Notes: generated from the sequence alone by a model not told the origin. A stretch of 64,000 bases of DNA from Amycolatopsis jejuensis (GCF_000717335.1 NZ_JNYZ01000013.1:124001-188000), one strand, 5' to 3'. Counted from the stretch's first letter, positions 47,795-56,085 are shown. Translations and numbers: made by a program.

Positions 47795-49447
47795 TCAGTC
47801 CTGCTTCCTCGTGGAGTGCGGAATCGCCGGGGCGATCGGATCGGGGTGGCCGGTGCCGGCCAGCTCGCGCAGGACGCCCTTGCGGATCTTTCCTGCGGGC
47901 GTGAGCGGCAGTTCGTCGACGACGACGATTTCCTCCGGCACCTTGTAATCGGCCAGCTGGCTCCGGCAGCGCGCGATCAGGTCGGCCGGATCGACCCGAC
48001 GGCCCGGCTCGGCAACGACGTACACCCGGCCGACCTCGCCGAACATCGGATGCGGGATGCCGATCACCGCACACATCGCCACCGATTCCTGACCGGCCAG
48101 GAAGTTCTCGATCTCGGCGGGGTAGACGTTGTACCCGCCGCGGACGTACATCTCTTTCCGCCGCCCGCGCAGTTCGACGTGGCCATCGGGCCGGATGACA
48201 GCCATGTCGCCGGTGGCGAGCCACCCGCCGGGCCGGAACACCGCGTCGTTTTCCTCGGGGAGGGCAAGGTAGCCCGCGGCAAGGCACTCGCCGGACACCT
48301 GCAGCTCGCCTTCGGCACCGGCGGCAAGGATGGCCCCGGAGTCGTCCACGACGCGCACGGCGAACTCGCCGATCGGAACGCCGACCGTCTCGGCGAGAGT
48401 GCGCGGATCGTCGTCCGGCGCCGAGATGACGCACGCGCCGGAGGTCTCCGACAGACCGTAGAGATTCGCCAGCCGGACCCCGGGAAAACTGCCGGTGATG
48501 CGGTCGGCCAGCGCTGGTTCGAGGTTGGCACCGCCGACCACGCACAGCCGCACCGACGACGTGTCCGTTTCGGCGAACTCGGGCAGCCCGAGCATCATCG
48601 CGTACATCGTCGGGACTCCCGTGAAGACCGAAACCCGGCGCTCGGTGATGATCCGCGCCGCGACCTTCGGGTGGAAGCTCGGGATCACGGCGACCGCACT
48701 GCCGGCGAGCATCGCGGCGGTCAGCGTGCAGGTCACGCCCCCGACGTGGTTGAACGGCAGCTGCCCCATCGCGACGTCGTCCGAGGTCAGCCCGAAGTTG
48801 GCCACCTGGGCGGTCGCCGACGCGAGGATGCTCGCCTGCGTGAGGAGCGCGCCTTTCGGGTGCCCGGTGGTGCCGGAGGTGTAGAGGATGACCACGGGGT
48901 CGGCCGGGCGGATCAGCTCGCCGGCCCGGCGCAGCGCGGCCTGGTCCGCGGGCCCCGCCGACACGTCGTCCCAGGTACGGCTCCCGGCGAACCCCGCACC
49001 GCCGAGAAAAACGAACTCCCGCACCGACGGCAGCCGGTTGCGCAGCCCGTCCAGCATCGCGACGAAGTCGAACCCGCCGTGCTCGGCCGCGCAGATCACG
49101 ATGCGCGCTCCGGACTGGTTGATCATGTACTCGAACTCGCGCTCCCGGTACACGACGTTCAGCGCGACGACCGGAGCGCCGATTTTCGCTGCCGCAAGCC
49201 AAGTCACGGCCCACTCCGCCGAGTTCGGCGCCGCGATGGCGATCGGGTCGCCGCGGCCGGCCCCGGCTGCCAGGAGGGTGGTGGCCAACCGGTCGCTTGC
49301 CTCGTGCACGGCGGCGTAAGTCCAGTCCCGTGCGTCCGTCAGCAGGAACGGTGCGCCCGGCCGCGCCCGGCTCTGGGCGTCGATGGCCGCAGCCAGGGTC
49401 GTGGCCGGGTAGCCGGATGGCGAATGGTCCACGCACAACTCGGTCAT
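47795..49447 (-). CDS. AMP-forming acyl-CoA synthetase
   Basis: A 550-residue ANL-superfamily ligase that activates a carboxylic acid to its CoA thioester. Motifs: P-loop ILYTSGTTGHPKGALLT, A5 LANLYGLSETSGACV, A7 GGWLATGDMAVIRPDG, A8 GRRKEMYVRGGYNVYPAEIE, and A10 PLTPAGKIRKGVLRE with the catalytic Lys. Of two ATGs six bases apart, 49447 has correct spacing from AAAGGAG. First gene of the leftward five-gene operon; its promoter should lie in 49448-49640. Confidence 0.92.
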   Translation of the reverse strand: MTELCVDHSPSGYPATTLAAAIDAQSRARPGAPFLLTDARDWTYAAVHEASDRLATTLLAAGAGRGDPIAIAAPNSAEWAVTWLAAAKIGAPVVALNVVYREREFEYMINQSGARIVICAAEHGGFDFVAMLDGLRNRLPSVREFVFLGGAGFAGSRTWDDVSAGPADQAALRRAGELIRPADPVVILYTSGTTGHPKGALLTQASILASATAQVANFGLTSDDVAMGQLPFNHVGGVTCTLTAAMLAGSAVAVIPSFHPKVAARIITERRVSVFTGVPTMYAMMLGLPEFAETDTSSVRLCVVGGANLEPALADRITGSFPGVRLANLYGLSETSGACVISAPDDDPRTLAETVGVPIGEFAVRVVDDSGAILAAGAEGELQVSGECLAAGYLALPEENDAVFRPGGWLATGDMAVIRPDGHVELRGRRKEMYVRGGYNVYPAEIENFLAGQESVAMCAVIGIPHPMFGEVGRVYVVAEPGRRVDPADLIARCRSQLADYKVPEEIVVVDELPLTPAGKIRKGVLRELAGTGHPDPIAPAIPHSTRKQD

Positions 49448-49646
49448 CGTCATCTCCTTTGAGGTGGCCGCCGCGCAGGCGCCTGCCCCCCAGCCGGCGC
49501 GGCTCATCATGACCCAACATGACTGGACTGTCAATTAAAAGAAGAGGGGTCGACCTGGAGCTGAGGATGGACTTGAGCCTTGGCGGAAACCAACGAGGGA
49601 AATGATGTTGACTACTTCGTCATGAATGGTGCTGCGTCGGAAACAG

Positions 49647-49684
49647 CGATGCCCCAGGTCGAGATCACTCGACCTGGGGCATCG
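49647..49684. terminator. Strong hairpin, probable terminator
   Basis: CGATGCCCCAGGTCGAG pairs with CTCGACCTGGGGCATCG around ATCA: a 17-bp perfect stem without a clear T-run. It lies just downstream of the leftward SCO5389-like gene. Confidence 0.7.
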
Positions 49685-49701
49685 TGCTGGTTGCTACGGA
49701 G

Positions 49702-50106
49702 CTAGCAGTCCCGCAGTTCCGGGCTCTGGTTCAGCAACTGCCCACGCGGGGAGACGAACGCGCGGTACCGCTGACCGTCCACTTCGGACTTGCGGAACAC
49801 CGCGATCCGGTGGCAGTTCTGGAAAGCCAGCTTCACGCCGAAGTGCCGCTCCAGTCCGCCGCGGATGGCGTCGGAGGCCAGGGCTCGCAGGAGCTGGCCG
49901 CGGGCGGCCTCGTCCGGTGGTGGGGTCTCGTTGTCGGCGAAGCCGTCCGGCGCGCCGTCGGCCTCGGCGATGACGCCGGTGATGACCTCCCATGCGTACG
50001 GCAGCGACTCCCGTACGCAGGCCACGAACTCGGCGTCGGAGACCTCCCCGCGCTCGGCCTTCTCCAGCAGCGCGGGCGATACGTCCAGAGACAAGACAAC
50101 CTCCAT
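49702..50106 (-). CDS. SCO5389-family small protein
   Basis: A 134-residue actinobacterial protein resembling the SCO5389 family: LSLDVSPALLEKAERGEVSD, VRESLPYAWEVITGVIAEAD, then FADNETPPPDEAARGQLLRA, LERHFGVKLAFQNCHRIAVF. No membrane helix or catalytic motif is evident. Family members often begin at MSLDVSPALLE, so the internal TTG four codons into this frame is an alternative to ATG 50106. Function unknown. Confidence 0.75.
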   Translation of the reverse strand: MEVVLSLDVSPALLEKAERGEVSDAEFVACVRESLPYAWEVITGVIAEADGAPDGFADNETPPPDEAARGQLLRALASDAIRGGLERHFGVKLAFQNCHRIAVFRKSEVDGQRYRAFVSPRGQLLNQSPELRDC

Positions 50107-50218
50107 GGTGAGTGGTTCCCCTCCTGGCTACCGGCGCCCGGACCGGCCGACAAGAGAAAACGAGTTTCATCACCACTTCGGTGGATCACTCCCACCGGAA
50201 CAGCCGTACCCGGCCGAA

Positions 50219-50273
50219 GTCCGTGAAGGGAACCATGAGGGAATCTGATTCCGTGAAGGTGGCCTTCACGGAC
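50219..50273. repeat. Intergenic palindrome CCGTGAAGG-TGG-CCTTCACGG
   Basis: Perfect 9-bp arms at 50251-50259 and 50263-50271 around TGG, preceded by a second GTCCGTGAAGG (50219-50229) that can pair with CCTTCACGGAC (50263-50273). Alternate hairpins are thus possible. It sits 18 bases past the fprA stop and 113 bases before the SCO5389-like start. The type recurs between genes in Amycolatopsis, to my recollection. Confidence 0.7.
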
Positions 50274-50290
50274 CGCGGGGGCAGCGGGGT

Positions 50291-51643
50291 CTAGGAGCGC
50301 GAGATGCGCACCATGTCTTCCCGTTCCACGACCTTGATCCGCTCCCGGCCGTGCGGCTCGCCGAGGGACTTCTCGTGCGCGTCGAGCTTGCCCCAGCCTG
50401 CCCACGTCGTGAACTCGATACCGCGGGCATCCAGGAACTCGAGAATGGCGTCCGGGGACGCGTGTTGCGGCGCGGCCAGCGTGTCCGCGTCGGCCAGCAG
50501 GTTTGCCACCGTCTCCGCCGCGTCGCCCTTCGTGTGGCCGATCAGGCCGACCGGGCCGCGCTTGATCCAGCCGGTCACGTACACCCCGGGGACCTGGTTC
50601 TCGTCGATGTCCAGCACCCGGCCGCCCTGGTTCGGGATCACGCCCGACGTGTGGTCGAACGGGATTTCCGCCAGATGCGAAGACAGGTAACCCACCGCGC
50701 GGTACACCGCCTGCACGTCCCAGTCGTGGAATTCGCCGGTACCCACCACGCTGCCGTCGCGGTATTCGGTGCGTTCCGTGCGCAACCCGGCCACCCGGCC
50801 GTCCTCACCGAGCACCTCGACCGGGGAATGGAAGAAGTGCAGGTGGAGCCGCCGCGGTCGGGTACCCTCGTCGCGGATTGCCCACTCCTGCAACGTTTTC
50901 ACGACCATGTCGGTCTGCTTCGACGACCGCAGCTGCGCGACACTCGCCTCGTCGAACTCCATGTCCTCGGGGTGCACGATCACCTCGACGTTCGGCGAAT
51001 GGTCCAGTTCGCGCAGTTCCAGCGGCGAGAACTTCGCCTGCGCCGGACCGCGGCGGCCGAATACGTGCACGTCGGTGACCGGGCTGGCCCGCAGACCCTC
51101 GTACACGTTCGCCGGGATGTCCGTGGGCAGCAGCTCGTCGGCCGTCTTCGCCAGCACGCGTGCCACGTCCAGCGCGACATTCCCGACCCCGAGCACCGCG
51201 ACCGACGACGCATTCAGCGGCCAGGTCCGCGGCACGTCCGGATGGCCGTCGTACCAGGACACGAAGTCGGCGGCGCCGTGGCTGCCGTCGAGGTCGATGC
51301 CGGGGAGGTCGAGCGCGCGGTCGGCCATTGCGCCGGTGGCGAAGATGACCGCGTCGTAGAACTCGCGCAGGTCGTCGAGCTTGAGGTCGGTCCCGTAGTC
51401 GACGTTGCCGAGCAGCCGGATGTTCGGCCGGTCCAGCACCTTGTGCAGGGCGGTCACGATGCCCTTGATCCGGGGGTGGTCGGGCGCGACGCCGTAGCGG
51501 ATCAGCCCGAACGGCGCAGGCATGCGCTCGAACAGGTCGACCTCGACGGGGGCATCGGACTTGTCCAGCAGATCGGCAGCGTAGATGCCGGCGGGACCGG
51601 CGCCGACCACGGCGACTCGAAGGGTTCGGCTCACCGGACCCAC
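50291..51643 (-). CDS. fprA: NADPH-ferredoxin reductase FprA-type
   Basis: A 450-residue adrenodoxin-reductase-like flavoenzyme passing electrons from NADPH to ferredoxins, including those that serve P450s. FAD motif VAVVGAGPAGIYAADLLDKS; conserved PFGLIRYGVAPDHPRIKGI; NADPH motif VAVLGVGNVALDVARVLAKT with GRRGPAQAKFSPLELREL; C-terminal GWIKRGPVGLIGHTKGDAAE. GTG 51643 (or GTG 51634). Its start lies next to an IdeR-like iron box at 51647-51666, implying iron-controlled expression. Confidence 0.93.
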   Translation of the reverse strand: MGPVSRTLRVAVVGAGPAGIYAADLLDKSDAPVEVDLFERMPAPFGLIRYGVAPDHPRIKGIVTALHKVLDRPNIRLLGNVDYGTDLKLDDLREFYDAVIFATGAMADRALDLPGIDLDGSHGAADFVSWYDGHPDVPRTWPLNASSVAVLGVGNVALDVARVLAKTADELLPTDIPANVYEGLRASPVTDVHVFGRRGPAQAKFSPLELRELDHSPNVEVIVHPEDMEFDEASVAQLRSSKQTDMVVKTLQEWAIRDEGTRPRRLHLHFFHSPVEVLGEDGRVAGLRTERTEYRDGSVVGTGEFHDWDVQAVYRAVGYLSSHLAEIPFDHTSGVIPNQGGRVLDIDENQVPGVYVTGWIKRGPVGLIGHTKGDAAETVANLLADADTLAAPQHASPDAILEFLDARGIEFTTWAGWGKLDAHEKSLGEPHGRERIKVVEREDMVRISRS

Positions 51644-51646
51644 GGT

Positions 51647-51666
51647 AAGTTAGGTGATCCTAACTT
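51647..51666. promoter_or_regulatory. IdeR/DmdR-type iron box
   Basis: AAGTTAGGTGATCCTAACTT is a perfect 8-bp palindrome with a 4-base spacer and closely resembles the DtxR/IdeR box (TTAGGTTAGSCTAACCTAA). It lies 3 bases upstream of fprA and 52 bases upstream of the divergent pabA/trpG gene. Confidence 0.7.
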
Positions 51667-51718
51667 TCACTGTGATCTGGCGTACGGTCCACCAGGTGGG
51701 AGCGGCTAAGCTGACCGC

Positions 51719-52363
51719 ATGCGCGTTCTCGTCGTCGACAACTACGACAGCTTCGTCTACAACCTCGTCCAGTACCTGGCGCAGCTCGGCGCCGACTGCA
51801 CGGTGTGGCGCAACGACGTCGTGGACCTCGAGCGCGTACCGGAATTCGACGCGGTGCTCGTCTCTCCCGGTCCCGGCACGCCGGAACGTGCAGGTCAGAG
51901 CATTGACGTGATCGCGAAGTGTGCCGAAACCCGCACGCCGATGCTCGGGGTCTGTCTCGGTCACCAGGCGCTGGGCGTGCACTTCGGCGCCACCGTCGAC
52001 CGCGCGCCCGAGCTGCTGCACGGCAAGACCAGCCAGGTGCAGCACACCGGTGCTGGGGTCCTCGCCGGGCTGCCGGACGAGTTCACCGCCACCCGTTACC
52101 ACTCGCTCACCGTGCTGCCCGAAACCATCGATGCGGCGGTCTTCGAGGTCACCGGTACCACCGGGACCGGCATCGTGATGGGTATGCGCCACCGCGAACT
52201 TCCGCTGGAAGGCGTGCAGTTCCACCCGGAGTCGGTGCTCACCGAGGGCGGGCACCGGATGCTGGCGAACTGGATGGCCTCGGCCGGGCATCCGGTCGCC
52301 CCCGCGGTGGTCGACGAGCTGGAACGGGCCACCCGCGCACTGCAGAAGGCCGCCGCTGCGTGA
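51719..52363 (+). CDS. pabA: Glutamine amidotransferase component II (PabA/TrpG)
   Basis: A 214-residue class-I glutamine amidotransferase that supplies ammonia to aminodeoxychorismate or anthranilate synthase. MRVLVVDNYDSFVYNLVQYL; nucleophile Cys in MLGVCLGHQALGVHFG; His-Glu in EGVQFHPESVLTEGG. In mycobacteria the equivalent (trpG, Rv0013) lies directly beside pknB; here ~3.8 kb of extra genes separate the two. ATG 51719. GTGA overlap couples it to the ABC transporter ATPase. Confidence 0.93.
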   Translation: MRVLVVDNYDSFVYNLVQYLAQLGADCTVWRNDVVDLERVPEFDAVLVSPGPGTPERAGQSIDVIAKCAETRTPMLGVCLGHQALGVHFGATVDRAPELLHGKTSQVQHTGAGVLAGLPDEFTATRYHSLTVLPETIDAAVFEVTGTTGTGIVMGMRHRELPLEGVQFHPESVLTEGGHRMLANWMASAGHPVAPAVVDELERATRALQKAAAA

Positions 52364-53172
52364 CGCCGCTGCTGCGGCTCACCGGGGTCGGCAAGCGGTA
52401 CGGCAGCGGGGAACCGGTGCTGGCGCACGTGGATCTCGCGGTGCCCGCCGGACGGGTCATCGGCGTCCTCGGCACGAACGGGTCCGGCAAGTCCACGCTG
52501 CTGCGGATCATGGCCGGGGTGTCGCGGGCGTCGTACGGCGAGGTCGCCGGGCGCCCGGCGGTCGGGTACCTGCCGGACCGGTTTCCCGGCGGCCAGCGGC
52601 TGAGCGCACGGGCGTACCTGCGGCATCTCGCCCGGATCCGCGGAATCCGCGACCTTTCGGTGATCGATCCGCTGCTCGAACGGCTCGCGCTGGTCGGCGG
52701 TCCGGACGCGCCGCTGCGCACGCTGTCGAAGGGCAACGCGCAGAAAATCGGCCTGGCACAAGCGGTTCTGGCCGCGCCGGACCTGCTGGTCCTGGACGAA
52801 CCGTGGTCCGGCCTCGACGTCGGCGCGCATGCGGTACTCGGCGAACTCGTCGCGGAGACCCGGGCACGCGGCGCGAGCGTCGTGTTCACCGATCACCGCG
52901 CGGCCGTCGTACGCGAGCATGCCGACGACGTCCACCGTCTCGAGTCCGGACGGCTTGCCCTGCTGGACGTCCAGCCCGAGCACACGCGCATCACGCTGCT
53001 GCCGCTGTCCGCCGAATTCGGTGACTGGACGGCAGAACCCGGCGTACACACGGCTGTCGACGAGGGTGATTGCGTTGTGCTGACAGTCGACGCGAAGCAC
53101 GCCGACGCAGTTCTGCTGCGCGCGCTTTCCGGCGGCTGGTCAGTGCGGGAGGTGACGCCGTGCTCGCCGTAA
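52360..53172 (+). CDS. ABC transporter ATP-binding protein
   Basis: A 270-residue ABC ATPase: Walker A GVLGTNGSGKSTLLRIMAGV, signature LRTLSKGNAQKIGLAQAVLA (an atypical LSKGN), Walker B LLVLDEPWSGLD, switch His in VVFTDHRAAVV. The C-terminal ~60 residues form an extra domain. GTG 52360 overlaps pabA's stop by 4 bases. Together with the following six-helix protein it forms a simple exporter-type transporter; the substrate is unknown. Confidence 0.88.
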   Translation: MTPLLRLTGVGKRYGSGEPVLAHVDLAVPAGRVIGVLGTNGSGKSTLLRIMAGVSRASYGEVAGRPAVGYLPDRFPGGQRLSARAYLRHLARIRGIRDLSVIDPLLERLALVGGPDAPLRTLSKGNAQKIGLAQAVLAAPDLLVLDEPWSGLDVGAHAVLGELVAETRARGASVVFTDHRAAVVREHADDVHRLESGRLALLDVQPEHTRITLLPLSAEFGDWTAEPGVHTAVDEGDCVVLTVDAKHADAVLLRALSGGWSVREVTPCSP

Positions 53173-53804
53173 GCCGGTATTACTTGGCTCTGCTCGGGCA
53201 TTCGCAGCGGTATCTACCGGCAGTGCTCGCGTACCTCACGCTGTGCGCAATCCTTTACGCCGACCCGAGTTCCCCCGCGCTCCCGCTGTACGGCGTGAGT
53301 GGCGCTGGTGTCCTCGTCGTCGGCTGCTGGCTCACGATCGCCTTGCTGGACATCGAAGATCCCGTACAGCGTCTGATCACCCTCAACCACGCCGGCGCCC
53401 GCCAGAAGACCATCGGCGGCGCCGTGCTGGCAGTGTTCGGCTGCACTCTCGTGTGCACGCTGGCGACGGTCGCGTGGGCGGTGTCCCGGCCGGGACAGCT
53501 GCGCTGGCAGATCGCGGGCACCGGGCTGGCCACGCACCTCGCATGCGCCCTGCTGGGCATCGCGATCGGCCTGCCGTGCTCGCGGCTGCTGGTGTCACGG
53601 ATCGGCTGGACGGTGCTCGCCGCGGTACTGATCCTCGGCGCGGTGCTGCTCGGCAAGTGGGTCCCGCTCGTGCACCCGCTTCTGGAAGCCCTCACGAGCG
53701 GCACCCCGTACGGCGGCCCGCTCGCCTTAGCCGCGATCACGTCGGTGCTGGCCCTGGCACTGAGCGCGACTGCGGTCGGGGTCCTGTCGGCACGCCGGTC
53801 CTGA
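53160..53804 (+). CDS. Six-helix ABC transporter membrane protein
   Basis: A 214-residue hydrophobic protein from GTG 53160, overlapping the ATPase by 13 bases. About six membrane helices (e.g. YLPAVLAYLTLCAILY, GVLVVGCWLTIALLDIED, GWTVLAAVLILGAVLLGKWV). The pairing with a single ATPase suggests an ABC-2-like permease half. No signature fixes the substrate. Confidence 0.75.
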   Translation: MLAVSRYYLALLGHSQRYLPAVLAYLTLCAILYADPSSPALPLYGVSGAGVLVVGCWLTIALLDIEDPVQRLITLNHAGARQKTIGGAVLAVFGCTLVCTLATVAWAVSRPGQLRWQIAGTGLATHLACALLGIAIGLPCSRLLVSRIGWTVLAAVLILGAVLLGKWVPLVHPLLEALTSGTPYGGPLALAAITSVLALALSATAVGVLSARRS

Positions 53805-53912
53805 GCGATCCCGGGCTGCATTCTGCAGCATGCAATCTGCGCGCTAGAATATCCGCTCTGATCTGGGGCGGACCCGAGATTCCTTGCCCCATGGGCAATG
53901 GGAGGTCTTGTG

Positions 53913-54269
53913 GTGTCTGGCACCATCCTGCTCGCAGTGCCGGGAGCTGCCGATGACGAGCTCCGGCAGCTCGCTGCTTGGCTGCGAGACGAGGACGAAT
54001 TGCGTGGCCGGGTCCGGGCGCCGGATTCACCTCCTCGGCCAGGCGAGATGGGTGGCGTGCTCGAGACCATCGAAGTGGTCGTGACCAGTGGCGCAGCAAC
54101 CACGCTGTGCCGGTCGTTGTTCGATTGGCTGGCTCGTCGACGGGACGCACGCAAGGTATCTCTCAAGCTGGTCCGGGGAGAGGAGACCCTTGAGCTGAGC
54201 TGTGGCTCCGAAGACGACGCCACGCGGGTGATTTCGGCTGCGCGGGACTTCTTCGGGCAGGATTCCTGA
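53913..54269 (+). CDS. EACC1-type effector-associated protein, copy 1
   Basis: A 118-residue protein resembling EACC1 (effector-associated constant component 1), a domain known from actinobacterial conflict systems, where it accompanies caspases, trypsin-like proteases and other effectors. It reads VSGTILLAVPGAADDELRQL, AAWLRDEDELRGRVR, a linker with PPRPGE, then LCRSLFDWLARRRDARKVSL and TRVISAARDFFG. GTG 53913 (or 53910) follows GGGAGG. The caspase gene starts 5 bases after its stop. Its biochemical role is not established; it is thought to link the effector to a sensor. Confidence 0.8.
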   Translation: MSGTILLAVPGAADDELRQLAAWLRDEDELRGRVRAPDSPPRPGEMGGVLETIEVVVTSGAATTLCRSLFDWLARRRDARKVSLKLVRGEETLELSCGSEDDATRVISAARDFFGQDS

Positions 54270-54274
54270 TCGCC

Positions 54275-54994
54275 GTGTCCGCGCTTCCTGACCCAGGTAG
54301 ATCGCGAGCAATTCTCATCGGCACGAGCGACTTCGAATCCGATCTGCTCGAAAACCTGCCGTCGGTGCACAACAACCTGTCGGATCTGCGCTCGGCGCTC
54401 AGCGATCCGCAGACCGGTGTCCTCGGCTGGGACCAGTGCCATGTCGTGGACAACGCTGATTCACCGGCGAGCCTGACCAAACGATTGCGGCGGTTTTCGC
54501 GTCAAGCCGAGGACTTGCTGCTCGTCTACTATGCCGGTCACGGGATCCGGGACGAACGCCACGATCGGCTCTACCTGACCACTCGAGAGACCGACCCGGA
54601 CGAACCGGAGACGACCGGGGTTTCCTTCGATACTCTGCGCGGCGCGATGGAGAGCAGCTTTGCCGAGACGCGTTTGCTCATCCTGGACTGTTGCTACTCC
54701 GGTATGGCCATCGGAGCGATGTCCGATTCGCGGCTTGATCCCCGGCAGATCCGGATCCGGGGAACGACCGTGATTGCTTCTTCGCCGAAGAATCGAGTGT
54801 CGCTTTCCCCACCAGGGGAACGGAACACCGCATTCACCGGTGAGTTGCTCTCGCTGCTCACGAGCCGCTCGCACGGGCGCCCGCTCGATGTCAATCGCCT
54901 GTATGGCGCCCCTCGATGTAGCTCTCGAGCGCCGGGGAATGCCCCGGCCGAAGATGCAAGCCACGGATACGAGCAGCAGCCTCTTGTTGCGTAG
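54275..54994 (+). CDS. Caspase-family (C14) protease, frame broken after the catalytic domain
   Basis: A 239-residue frame encoding a prokaryotic caspase: RAILIGTSDFESDLLENLPS, catalytic His in DLLLVYYAGHGIRDERH, catalytic Cys in TRLLILDCCYSGMAIGAMSD, followed by GTTVIASSPKNRVSLSP. GTG 54275. The family usually continues LYGALDVALERRGM..., found here in the +1 frame: a CCCC run (54909-54912) with one extra C shifts the frame, so this product ends in ~25 unrelated residues. Removing one C gives a 459-residue caspase with four membrane helices. Whether the shift is real, programmed or an error is open. Confidence 0.85.
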   Translation: MSALPDPGRSRAILIGTSDFESDLLENLPSVHNNLSDLRSALSDPQTGVLGWDQCHVVDNADSPASLTKRLRRFSRQAEDLLLVYYAGHGIRDERHDRLYLTTRETDPDEPETTGVSFDTLRGAMESSFAETRLLILDCCYSGMAIGAMSDSRLDPRQIRIRGTTVIASSPKNRVSLSPPGERNTAFTGELLSLLTSRSHGRPLDVNRLYGAPRCSSRAPGNAPAEDASHGYEQQPLVA

Positions 54995-55655
54995 GGAGCC
55001 GTCCACGCCGGAAGGGCCCGTGGTGCCTCAGCCGCCGAGGCGGCGCGTCACGGTGGCTGCTCCGGAGCCAATTGGCGGCACCCCCGGCATCGACAAGATT
55101 CCAGCCGTACCCGCACCGGCCGACCGGACCTCACCGGATCCCTCTCTGCTCGCCGAATCACCTGGTCAAAGGGGGAAGTGGGCCAGGAATACGGTGGTGG
55201 CATCGTTGCAATGGATCGGTCTTTGTCTCGGCATCGGCTTCGGAGTCGGTGGACTGGTCGGCGCGGTGGCCGGGAAGGTCCCGTCGGGGACGACCTCAGT
55301 GGATCTCGGAGCTGGCTTGCTCATGACCTTTGTCGCTGGGCTATCCGGAAGCCTTCTTTACCGCCGGCTCGTCAAGCGTCGTGGTCAACGCGTCGCCTTC
55401 GCGGAGGTGTTTCCGAGGTTTGGCAAGCGTTCCGCAAGAGCACAGGCGGCCCTGCTGTGGGTACTGCTGGTGTTCTGCGTGCTGATGGTGGTAAGCGGAG
55501 TTTTCGCGCCGCTGGGAACTTCGACCGCCACCAACGGATCAGCTCTGTCCGCTCTGTCGGTGACCGTGGCACTGTTGATCATGTTTTCGCTTGGCGCGAC
55601 CGCGTGCGTGATCGCGCTGGTCAGGATGCATCAGCGACGAGCCCTCGTGATGTGA
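54903..55655 (+). CDS. C-terminal membrane region of the caspase effector (out of frame)
   Basis: The frame from ATG 54903 gives MAPLDVALERRGMPRPKMQA, a Pro/Arg-rich linker to ~residue 85, then four membrane helices: WIGLCLGIGFGVGGLVGAVA, DLGAGLLMTFVAGLSGSLLY, ALLWVLLVFCVLMVVSGVFA and VTVALLIMFSLGATACVIAL. It is most likely the distal part of the caspase gene, separated by a one-base shift. Caspase joined to a membrane domain recalls effectors that kill the cell by membrane damage, but no pore-forming motif is recognised. It could also be translated independently from ATG 54903, though no ribosome site is seen. Confidence 0.75.
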   Translation: MAPLDVALERRGMPRPKMQATDTSSSLLLRREPSTPEGPVVPQPPRRRVTVAAPEPIGGTPGIDKIPAVPAPADRTSPDPSLLAESPGQRGKWARNTVVASLQWIGLCLGIGFGVGGLVGAVAGKVPSGTTSVDLGAGLLMTFVAGLSGSLLYRRLVKRRGQRVAFAEVFPRFGKRSARAQAALLWVLLVFCVLMVVSGVFAPLGTSTATNGSALSALSVTVALLIMFSLGATACVIALVRMHQRRALVM

Positions 55656-55755
55656 ACTGCAAATTGCATTCAGCAAATGCCTGAATGGGGGTTCCTCCGG
55701 CTGGATCAGGTCGGCTACCCTCTCGCCGTCTGTTCGGCCCTTGAGGGGAGCGCTC

Positions 55756-56085
55756 GTGACGGCAGGGATCGCCGCGATCACCGTTGACGGATCGGCGGAC
55801 GAGCTGCAGCACCTGGCGTCCTGGCTCGGGGCCGAGGACGAGCTGGCCGGGCGGGTTCGGCTCGCGGGGCCGGAGTCCGGGGTCGTGGTGATGGTGAGCA
55901 GCCGGTCGGCGGGCACGTTCTGCCGGTCGCTCTTCGGCTGGCTGCGGCGCCGGTACGACGGGCCGCCGGTGTCGCTCACGGTGAAGCGGTCCGGGGCCGT
56001 GGAGGAGCTGGACGTCGACTGCGGGCGCGGCAGTGACGTCGACCAGGTGCTCGCCAGCGTGCGGGGCTTCCTCGACCAGGATTGA
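55756..56085 (+). CDS. EACC1-type effector-associated protein, copy 2
   Basis: A 109-residue EACC1-like protein: VTAGIAAITVDGSADELQHL, ASWLGAEDELAGRVRLAGPE, FCRSLFGWLRRRYDGPPVSL, DVDQVLASVRGFLDQD. GTG 55756 follows GAGGGGAGC. It is a clear relative of copy 1 with the same Asp-Glu-Leu, Trp-Leu and Ser-Leu-Phe-x-Trp-Leu landmarks. No second effector follows; the next gene is pknB in the opposite direction. It may serve the same caspase or be a remnant of a second pair. Confidence 0.78.
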   Translation: MTAGIAAITVDGSADELQHLASWLGAEDELAGRVRLAGPESGVVVMVSSRSAGTFCRSLFGWLRRRYDGPPVSLTVKRSGAVEELDVDCGRGSDVDQVLASVRGFLDQD

